Under the pieces are notes generated by a model. The model had not been told where the DNA came from and did not search any database. It worked only from the letters and a program-made list of their open reading frames with translations. Made by a program: the position numbers and the translations under genes. 22,483 nt of DNA from Spirochaetales bacterium (GTDB taxonomy: Bacteria; Spirochaetota; Spirochaetia; Sphaerochaetales; Sphaerochaetaceae): positions 1-22,483 of the forward strand of contig JAQYFM010000058.1 in assembly GCA_028723145.1 (NCBI GenBank). The letters run 5' to 3'. This document shows positions 14,786-20,482 of the stretch, piece by piece. Positions within the stretch are counted from its first letter, which is position 1. Every line of letters begins with the position of its first letter.

Positions 14786-16129
14786 TCAACATACCTCCCT
14801 AAGAGAAGGGTATAAGCGTTCTAGAGCCATTACTCTACTACCCTTTAATAGGACTAAATCACCTTTCTTCGTCCTTTTCTTTGCTTCATCGCAAAGTGAA
14901 ATAAAATCTGGAGTGTAGAATACCTTATCCTTTAAACCTAGCTCAACCAATCTATTATAAGTTGCTTTTACTTCTCTTCCATAAAGTAGGATATCATCAA
15001 CATCAGCATTATATAACTCTTTTGCAAGCTCTATGTGGGATGAAATACTCTCCTTTCCCAGTTCTCTCATATCTGCAAGTACTACGTGCTTACTTCCATT
15101 TGTTTCGAGTCTACTTATTGTTCTTATTGCATCAATTGAAGATGGAAGATTTGCATTATAGCAATCTTCAATAATTTCAAGGCCACTTTCCATAACAACC
15201 CTTCCCCTACCAAATAGGTTATTAATACTTGAAAGACCATTAATTATTTCATCATCAGAAAAGCCTAAATACTTTGTAACGGCAATTGCAATTGATGCAT
15301 CAATTAGCTTTGCCTTTGTTATTACTGGAATAATAAAACTTCTATTGTTATAGGTAACTTCAAATCCATTTAAACCTAAATCCTTAATACTATCAAAGGC
15401 AAAGGAAACAGGATTTAAAAGAGGATAATTTTTCTTTATTACTTGGTAATAGCTATCCTCTTCTACCATAAAGCCTACTGCATTTAATGATAGAATTTTA
15501 GATTTTTCTCTAGCTGTTACATCTTTAGAGCCAAATGACTCAAGATGACTATTTGAGATATTAGTAATTACAGCAATATCAGGATCTAAAGTTTTTACCA
15601 TTTTATCCATTTCGCCAACATGATCAATTCCACATTCAAAGACACAGTACTTACTATCATTTTGTAAATTCATCATGCTGATTGCTAAGCCATATTCACT
15701 ATTTAAATTTCCAATAGTAGAAATACACTTCTCTCTTTGGCTAATGATTGAGCTAATCATTTCCTTAGTTGTTGTTTTTCCACAACTACCAGTAACACCA
15801 ATTGATATTAAATTTTTGATCTCGTGTCTTTTAACTTCAATTACTTTATGTAAGTCTTCTAATGGAGAATGAGAAAATACTATATTAACTCCTCTATCAA
15901 TTAGAGGTTTTGCAAATGAAAAGTTATCAAGACTAGTTAATATAGCACTTGCCCCATTTTCTAGCGCAGAAGATACAAAACTAAAGCCATTTTGACTTTT
16001 TCCTTTAATAGCAACAAAAAGAGTTCCCTTTTTTACACTTCTTGAGTCAAAGGAAACTGCATCAATTATGGCATTTCCAAAGACTAATGAATTAGTTATT
16101 AAGGTAAACTCTTTAAGGTCTATTTTCAT
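14786..16129 (-). CDS. murF: UDP-N-acetylmuramoyl-tripeptide-D-alanyl-D-alanine ligase MurF
   Basis: Cytoplasmic Mur ligase that adds D-Ala-D-Ala to UDP-MurNAc-tripeptide. Three domains are visible over 447 residues: the UDP-binding N-domain with FDSRSVKKGTLFVAIKG (27-43), the ATPase domain with P-loop GVTGSCGKTTTKE (111-123) and NLNSEYGLA (141-149), NISNSHLESFGS (191-202) and the AREKSKI segment holding the probable carbamylated Lys, then the C-domain with EDCYNANLPSSIDAI (322-336). DCYNAN and KGSR-M are the features that separate MurF from MurC, D and E. It overlaps ftsL as ATGA. murE and murD, which usually flank it, are absent from the cluster. Confidence 0.95.
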   Translation of the reverse strand: MKIDLKEFTLITNSLVFGNAIIDAVSFDSRSVKKGTLFVAIKGKSQNGFSFVSSALENGASAILTSLDNFSFAKPLIDRGVNIVFSHSPLEDLHKVIEVKRHEIKNLISIGVTGSCGKTTTKEMISSIISQREKCISTIGNLNSEYGLAISMMNLQNDSKYCVFECGIDHVGEMDKMVKTLDPDIAVITNISNSHLESFGSKDVTAREKSKILSLNAVGFMVEEDSYYQVIKKNYPLLNPVSFAFDSIKDLGLNGFEVTYNNRSFIIPVITKAKLIDASIAIAVTKYLGFSDDEIINGLSSINNLFGRGRVVMESGLEIIEDCYNANLPSSIDAIRTISRLETNGSKHVVLADMRELGKESISSHIELAKELYNADVDDILLYGREVKATYNRLVELGLKDKVFYTPDFISLCDEAKKRTKKGDLVLLKGSRVMALERLYPSLREVC

Positions 16130-16440
16130 TTATTTTCACCTCTTGCTAGCAAGATTGAAGTTCTATCAATTTCCTCATAAGGAACAAGTTTTTTAACAGA
16201 TCTTTCTATTAATGCTTCTGGACTTTTTGCTGTAGCTATCTCACTTTCAAGTATTCTAGTTTGATCTTCAAGAACTAATACTCTTTCTTCACTGACCTTT
16301 ATTTTCATCTCAAGATCGCTTTTAGCAGCTCTCTGAAATAGAGAAATAAATACAGAAGCAAATGCAAAGAAAATAATAAATAACACAAGTACCTTATTAG
16401 GAGTAGTAAACCATTTATTAATCTCTTTTTCGTTAATCAT
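16126..16440 (-). CDS. ftsL: Cell division protein FtsL
   Basis: Small bitopic protein of 104 residues: basic cytoplasmic stub, one membrane segment (about 13-35) and a periplasmic helix of heptad type rich in Leu, Val, Ile and Glu (about 40-80), the coiled-coil that pairs with FtsB. Position between rsmH and murF is the classic ftsL slot; the primary sequence of this family is barely conserved, so the call depends on topology and context. The start is ambiguous: the frame extends to TTG codons at 16452 and 16455, close to AAGGA at 16456-16460, while ATG 16440 is 15 bases from it. I favour the ATG but a TTG start is possible. It overlaps the rsmH end and the murF start. Confidence 0.82.
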   Translation of the reverse strand: MINEKEINKWFTTPNKVLVLFIIFFAFASVFISLFQRAAKSDLEMKIKVSEERVLVLEDQTRILESEIATAKSPEALIERSVKKLVPYEEIDRTSILLARGENK

Positions 16441-17323
16441 ACTTTTTTTCAACAATCCTTAGCTTTGCGCTTCTACTAGGTGAATTAACACTAGTTTCTT
16501 CTTCCGTAGGACAAATCGGCTTTTTTGTAAGTATTTCGATTGTCCCATTATTAGCCTTTTCATCCTTAAAGAACCATTTAACTTTTCTATCCTCTAAGGA
16601 GTGAAACGTTATTACCCCGATTCGGCCACCCTTCTTAACAACTCTTACAGCTTCCTTAAGTGCGGGCTCAATTCTATCAAGCTCTTTATTTACTTCAATC
16701 CTAATTGCTTGGAAGGTGCGAGTTGCAGGATTAATGCGACCATGGCGATATTGAGCTGGTACAGCTTGTGCAATAATATCTGCTAATTGCTTTGCACTTG
16801 TAATACGCTTTAATTCGCGTTCTCTACAAATACGCTCTGCAATTCGCCTTGAATATCGCTCCTCACCATATTTATAGATAATGTTTGCAAGTTCATCTTC
16901 AGGGTAAATATTTACAACATCCTCTGCAGATAAATCTTGTTCTGCATTAAGACGCATATCTAGCTTTTCATCGTGTGCAAATGAAAATCCTCTTTCTGAT
17001 TCAACGTAGTGATAAACACTAATTCCTAAATCAAATAAGATAATATCTGCACTTTCACTAGCTCTTGCTTTTAAATAATCATTGAACCAACAGTTTTGAG
17101 GTTCAAACCGTTTTCCATAATCCTTGAACCTTTCTATTGCTTTCTTTTGAATCTCTTTATCTCTATCAAGTCCAATGACCTTTAGATTTGGATACTTTTC
17201 TAAAAAGAGCGCAGTATGACCACCCTCACCTGTTGTGCAATCAATCATGACAGGTTCCTCTGAAACAGGTTTAAGGTACTCAAGGACCTCTTTGTGCATA
17301 ACTGGGTAATGACAGATTTCCAT
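16433..17323 (-). CDS. rsmH: 16S rRNA (cytosine-1402-N4)-methyltransferase RsmH (MraW)
   Basis: SAM-dependent enzyme that methylates N4 of C1402 in 16S rRNA at the decoding centre. Over 296 residues the family blocks are present: HYPVMHKEVL (5-14), SAM-binding DCTTGEGGHT (28-37), GLDRD (51-55), FDLGIS (97-102), ERGFSF followed by LDMRLN (110-126), GRINPATRTFQAIRIEVN (195-212) and VITFHSLEDRKVK (237-249). GAGGAG eight bases upstream of the ATG lies inside the last codons of mraZ; the gap between the two genes is only four bases. Confidence 0.97.
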   Translation of the reverse strand: MEICHYPVMHKEVLEYLKPVSEEPVMIDCTTGEGGHTALFLEKYPNLKVIGLDRDKEIQKKAIERFKDYGKRFEPQNCWFNDYLKARASESADIILFDLGISVYHYVESERGFSFAHDEKLDMRLNAEQDLSAEDVVNIYPEDELANIIYKYGEERYSRRIAERICRERELKRITSAKQLADIIAQAVPAQYRHGRINPATRTFQAIRIEVNKELDRIEPALKEAVRVVKKGGRIGVITFHSLEDRKVKWFFKDEKANNGTIEILTKKPICPTEEETSVNSPSRSAKLRIVEKKYD

Positions 17324-17327
17324 TTGC

Positions 17328-17783
17328 TCAGCTCCTCTTCATCTCTGCTAGCTCTTGGGCAAGTTCTGAAATTGATTCATCAGAATCTAAGTCCTCATAC
17401 ATTTCTTTATTCCAAAGCTCAATGTACTTACCCATTCCAATTAATATGATTTCTTCTTTAACACCAATAGAAGCATGTTCTCTTAATGAAAGAGGAATGT
17501 TGATTCTTCCATTTGAGTCGATATCAAGAACTTGAGATGGGGAGACAAACTTTCTTGTAAACTTTCTTACTACAGGAGATAGGATTTGTAGTCCGTCTTG
17601 ACCTGCAATTGCATTAGTTACTGTCTCGTCAAAGAACTGTGGGGTAAATATAGCAAGGCAATTTCCATCAAAACCTTTAGTAACTACTATTTGTGAGACA
17701 CCAAGAAGAGTACGAAGCTTGGAAGGTATAGAAACTCTACCTTTCTCATCTACTCTTACAATGTACTCACCGGTAAGTAGCAT
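17328..17783 (-). CDS. mraZ: Transcriptional regulator MraZ
   Basis: First gene of the dcw operon, 151 residues, made of two tandem SpoVT/AbrB-like MraZ domains: EYIVRVDEKGRVSIPSKLR (6-24) and VLDIDSNGRINIPLSLREHA (85-104), each carrying the D-x-GR-x-x-IP pattern. MraZ assembles into a ring and represses its own operon by binding short direct repeats in the promoter; an array of that kind lies directly upstream (17792-17850). GGTGGAG precedes the ATG by about six bases and is itself part of the last repeat. The C-terminus is short and acidic. Confidence 0.97.
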   Translation of the reverse strand: MLLTGEYIVRVDEKGRVSIPSKLRTLLGVSQIVVTKGFDGNCLAIFTPQFFDETVTNAIAGQDGLQILSPVVRKFTRKFVSPSQVLDIDSNGRINIPLSLREHASIGVKEEIILIGMGKYIELWNKEMYEDLDSDESISELAQELAEMKRS

Positions 17784-17791
17784 TCAAAACT

Positions 17792-17850
17792 CCACCACTT
17801 TATGGGATTTTATCCCACTTTTTACCACATTCTACCCCATAACTCCCACT
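17792..17850 (-). promoter_or_regulatory. MraZ-type operator: phased TGGG direct repeats upstream of mraZ
   Basis: Minus-strand repeats AGTGGGAG (17850-17843), ATGGGGTA (17840-17833), ATGTGGTA (17830-17823), AGTGGGAT (17819-17812) and AGTGGTGG (17799-17792) step by 10, 10, 11 and 20 bases, about one or two helical turns. Between the last two sits an inverted copy, forming TGGGAT-TTT-ATCCCA (17803-17817). MraZ of other bacteria binds TGGG or AAAGTG repeats of this spacing. A TAGAAT (17829-17834) could be the -10 box within the array, but no good -35 is seen. Confidence 0.75.
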
Positions 17851-17900
17851 TTTTGAGAATTTTTGGATAAAATAAATCTTTTAAAGTGTGCGTACATAAA

Positions 17901-17930
17901 AAAACTACCTAAAGTTAATTAGGTAGTTTT
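17901..17930 (-). terminator. Intrinsic terminator after the GH57 branching-enzyme operon
   Basis: A perfect 12-base-pair stem (AAAACTACCTAA / TTAGGTAGTTTT) around a six-base loop, followed on the minus strand by a run of seven T. It starts 20 bases after the GH57 stop and separates that operon from the mraZ promoter. The plus-strand reading also ends in T-rich sequence, so it could act in both directions. Confidence 0.9.
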
Positions 17931-17949
17931 CTTTTATAACATTAAATAA

Positions 17950-19548
17950 TTATTTTATATTTTTTGGTAAAAATATGTTGTAATCAATATCTGGGAAAAT
18001 TGCATTTCTTCTTTCAGCTTTAATGAGCCATTCAGTATTAACTGCGTTTTTACACATATTAGAATATACAACATTAAATGAACCTACATGGTTTCTAAGA
18101 CGCTTCTCAGCATACCCTACACTTGTTTTATCATATAGGATATAAGGCCAGTCAGATGCCATTGCAAGTACAACTTCTCTTGCTGCCTGATTTAAGAATC
18201 TTGCTTTAAGAGATGATTGATTTGGGAATCTGAATGCAAGCTCTTGCATCCTTTCAATAGCCTTATGAGTGTGACGATAAATCCAAGCATTAGAGCCATC
18301 AAGCCATACATCAGAAAAACCACCACGTCCCCATGAACACTCATTAAAATATCCTCTTTCAGTTTCAAAGACATAATTTAAGCATTCAGATGGAGTTGTA
18401 AAGTTAATTCCAGTTTTACTAGTATCTGAAAGAAGAATATTTTTGATAAACTCAATACCTTCAAACCATCTGTGGCCAAAGAGATCAGCATCGAAACAAA
18501 TTGTGTAAGTTGGAATTTCATCTGTTTCAGCACTTAATGCTAATCCTCTACGTCTGATGTGATACAAGAAGTTATCACTGTGAAGAAGAACCTTAGCTTT
18601 AGCCTTATCGAAGTCATAGAACTTCTTTTCAACTGCACTCTTTGAAGTAATTGCCCAATACTTATAGCCTGTAAATACACGAATATCATCATGAATATAT
18701 GGCTTAATATAAGACATAGGAAGGTCATAGCCGATATCACGATAGAACTCTCTGTAATCAGAGTCACAAGGATAGCCATAAACATCAGACCAAACTAGGT
18801 TAGTTAATGACCAGTCGCGAATAAAGCTAGTTACATTAGAATCAGCAATAAGGGTTGGTGCATGATCTGCTCTTTCAAGCTTATTCTTTGCTGTAATTAC
18901 AGCTTGGCTTGGAAGTTGTACCCACTTAATTCCATACTCATCTAAAATCTTTTCAACTCCTGGATAGTATCCACATTCAGGAAGCCAAAAGCCTTTAGGC
19001 ATTGAGCCGAAAACACTAATATGACTCTTTATTCCAAGCTCAATTTGAGCACGAATAGCTGTCTCATAGTTTCTATATAGAGGTAGATATGCATTAGTTG
19101 CAGCAGTAGCAACTAACTCAATATATCCCTTTTTTGCAAGTTCACCATAACGAGAAAGAATATTTCTTCCACAAGCTTCATAGAAATCAAGATTATCCTT
19201 TGCTTGGTTTAAATAGTATGTTGCTACCTTTAATGCCTCAGGACACTCTTTTTTACATCTAACTACTTCTTTTTCTCCAAGCTCAATTCTTGATGTAAGA
19301 TAATCAACAAAGCGCTCCTGAAGAGGACCATCAAGACACATTGTTGTTAGTGTTGGTGAAAAACAAATAGTAAGTTTGAATCTTTTATTATTTTTTTCTA
19401 AATCTTCTAAAACTCTTAATAGAGGAATGTATGTCTCATGAAGCGCTTCAAAGAGCCAATCCTCTTCCAAAAAGCGTGGATATTCTAGGTGCCTTACATA
19501 AGGCAAATGTGCATGTAGAACCAAATTTACATTAGCTGTGATGTCCAT
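17950..19548 (-). CDS. GH57 family 1,4-alpha-glucan (glycogen) branching enzyme, DUF1957 type
   Basis: A 532-residue enzyme, normal for the bacterial GH57 branching-enzyme group (Thermus and Thermococcus type). It should cut alpha-1,4 glucan chains and rejoin them through alpha-1,6 bonds. Family regions in order: HAHLPYVRH (12-20), TNAYLPL (151-157), GFWLPECGYYPG (186-197) with predicted nucleophile E191, FDADLFGHRWFEG (352-364) with predicted acid/base D353, and the distal ECSWGRGGFSDVWLDGSNAW block (403-422). The DADLFGH form differs slightly from the common DTELFGH. No signal peptide, so cytoplasmic. The ATG overlaps the DUF4912 stop by one base (TAATG), giving coupled translation. Function is inferred from the family; other GH57 activities (amylase, glucanotransferase) are possible. 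Confidence 0.88.
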   Translation of the reverse strand: MDITANVNLVLHAHLPYVRHLEYPRFLEEDWLFEALHETYIPLLRVLEDLEKNNKRFKLTICFSPTLTTMCLDGPLQERFVDYLTSRIELGEKEVVRCKKECPEALKVATYYLNQAKDNLDFYEACGRNILSRYGELAKKGYIELVATAATNAYLPLYRNYETAIRAQIELGIKSHISVFGSMPKGFWLPECGYYPGVEKILDEYGIKWVQLPSQAVITAKNKLERADHAPTLIADSNVTSFIRDWSLTNLVWSDVYGYPCDSDYREFYRDIGYDLPMSYIKPYIHDDIRVFTGYKYWAITSKSAVEKKFYDFDKAKAKVLLHSDNFLYHIRRRGLALSAETDEIPTYTICFDADLFGHRWFEGIEFIKNILLSDTSKTGINFTTPSECLNYVFETERGYFNECSWGRGGFSDVWLDGSNAWIYRHTHKAIERMQELAFRFPNQSSLKARFLNQAAREVVLAMASDWPYILYDKTSVGYAEKRLRNHVGSFNVVYSNMCKNAVNTEWLIKAERRNAIFPDIDYNIFLPKNIK

Positions 19549-20267
19549 TATTTTTCCACCTCGTTCCTAACTTTATCGATGATTTCTTCAACGATATCAC
19601 TTGGAATGATATAACCATCCCTATTTGTTATTGGAGCTAAGTAACGAACAAATAACTCCTCATCAACATTAACCTTTACACTGTTATTAAGCCAATAGCA
19701 GTATACAAGTGGAACAGCTTCACTTTGTGCAAGTAAGTATCTTTTTTCTGCTGTTTGCAAAACGAGAGAAACTCTACATTCACCATGTAAATGAGGAACA
19801 CTAATATTCCACTCTACATCTTCTCGGTCAATCTTTATGTCATATTTCTCACTAATTTCTTTACCAGTTACATTGACATTGAGATATAGCTCATATGTGC
19901 CAAATTTTTCATCATATGATTCCAAATCACCTGGAGCTATAGACCAATAGCAATAAAGCCAAGATGCATTTTTATTGAGTACGTGAATGGAAGTTTCTGG
20001 ATATAACGCTGGTAGCTCTTCAACACCAGGAAGACTTGGAACAGCCTCATCGACATCACCTCGATATGCACTAATTCCAGCGACATATCGCTTATTGACA
20101 TTGTCTCCTGTTACACTTGGGATATCTGAATCTTCATCCTCGTATATGTCTTTAAGCACATCGATAAGCTCTTCTCTTGAGAGCGTATCAAAATCCTCAA
20201 TTCCCTCTTGTTCTGCAATGTATTGCAGTTCATTTTGAGAGAGGGAATCAATTTTGATCAATACCAT
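19548..20267 (-). CDS. DUF4912 protein with Rho-N/SAP-like N-terminal helix pair
   Basis: A 239-residue cytoplasmic protein. Residues 8-40 (LSQNELQYIAEQ to DVLKDIYEDE) look like a Rho-N or SAP-type helical domain; an acidic linker follows (41-80); residues 85-215 match DUF4912, with the aromatic LYCYWSI (104-110) and CYW (190-192) patterns. DUF4912 has no proven biochemistry; its linkage with GH57 genes suggests an accessory role in alpha-glucan metabolism, perhaps carbohydrate binding (inference). The start is ATG 20267, because AAGGGG (20274-20279) lies six bases upstream; the TTG at 20273 directly abuts it and is unlikely. Confidence 0.8.
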   Translation of the reverse strand: MVLIKIDSLSQNELQYIAEQEGIEDFDTLSREELIDVLKDIYEDEDSDIPSVTGDNVNKRYVAGISAYRGDVDEAVPSLPGVEELPALYPETSIHVLNKNASWLYCYWSIAPGDLESYDEKFGTYELYLNVNVTGKEISEKYDIKIDREDVEWNISVPHLHGECRVSLVLQTAEKRYLLAQSEAVPLVYCYWLNNSVKVNVDEELFVRYLAPITNRDGYIIPSDIVEEIIDKVRNEVEK

Positions 20268-20275
20268 TTGCAACC

Positions 20276-20297
20276 CCTTAACTGTAATAGGTTAAGG
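20276..20297. promoter_or_regulatory. Operator-like inverted repeat over the DUF4912 promoter and ribosome-binding site
   Basis: CCTTAAC (20276-20282), eight-base spacer, GTTAAGG (20291-20297), perfect 7-base arms. It covers the proposed -10 box (20289-20294), the predicted transcript start near 20282 and part of the AAGGGG ribosome-binding site. A repressor bound here would block initiation. Confidence 0.6.
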
Positions 20298-20317
20298 ATT
20301 AATCAAAATTTAGTCAA
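20289..20317 (-). promoter_or_regulatory. Candidate promoter of the DUF4912-GH57 operon
   Basis: On the minus strand TTGACT (20317-20312), 17-base spacer, TAACCT (20294-20289). The -35 is strong and the -10 weak. The predicted start near 20282 leaves a leader of about 15 bases with AAGGGG well placed before the ATG at 20267. Confidence 0.5.
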
Positions 20318-20330
20318 CCTTACATAATTT

Positions 20331-20349
20331 ATAGAATATAACATTCTAT
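20331..20349. repeat. Inverted repeat in the divergent GH57 intergenic region
   Basis: ATAGAAT-N5-ATTCTAT with perfect 7-base arms, between the two divergent GH57 transcription units. Size and symmetry fit a dimeric regulator site, but AT-rich DNA produces such palindromes by chance. Confidence 0.4.
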
Positions 20350-20446
20350 CAAATAGATGGCTTAATAAAATGCCAAAAAACCCACAAAATGGACGATAAT
20401 TCGTAAAATTTTTGTAAAAAACATAAAAATGTACACAACTTCTTCC

Positions 20447-20475
20447 TTGTGGGTGAATATTTCCTTTGTTAAAAT
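20447..20475 (+). promoter_or_regulatory. Candidate promoter of the DUF3536 GH57 gene, placed for leaderless mRNA
   Basis: TTGTGG (20447-20452), 17-base spacer, TAAAAT (20470-20475). Seven bases separate the -10 from the ATG at 20483, so the transcript should start at the ATG. No Shine-Dalgarno is present in the 25 bases before the gene. Confidence 0.55.
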
Positions 20476-20482
20476 TTCTCTT

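Noticed and set aside
17807..17834. Assigned promoter for mraZ (TAGAAT or TAAAAT as -10)
   Set aside because: Neither box has a convincing -35 at 16-18 bases, so I report only the operator array.
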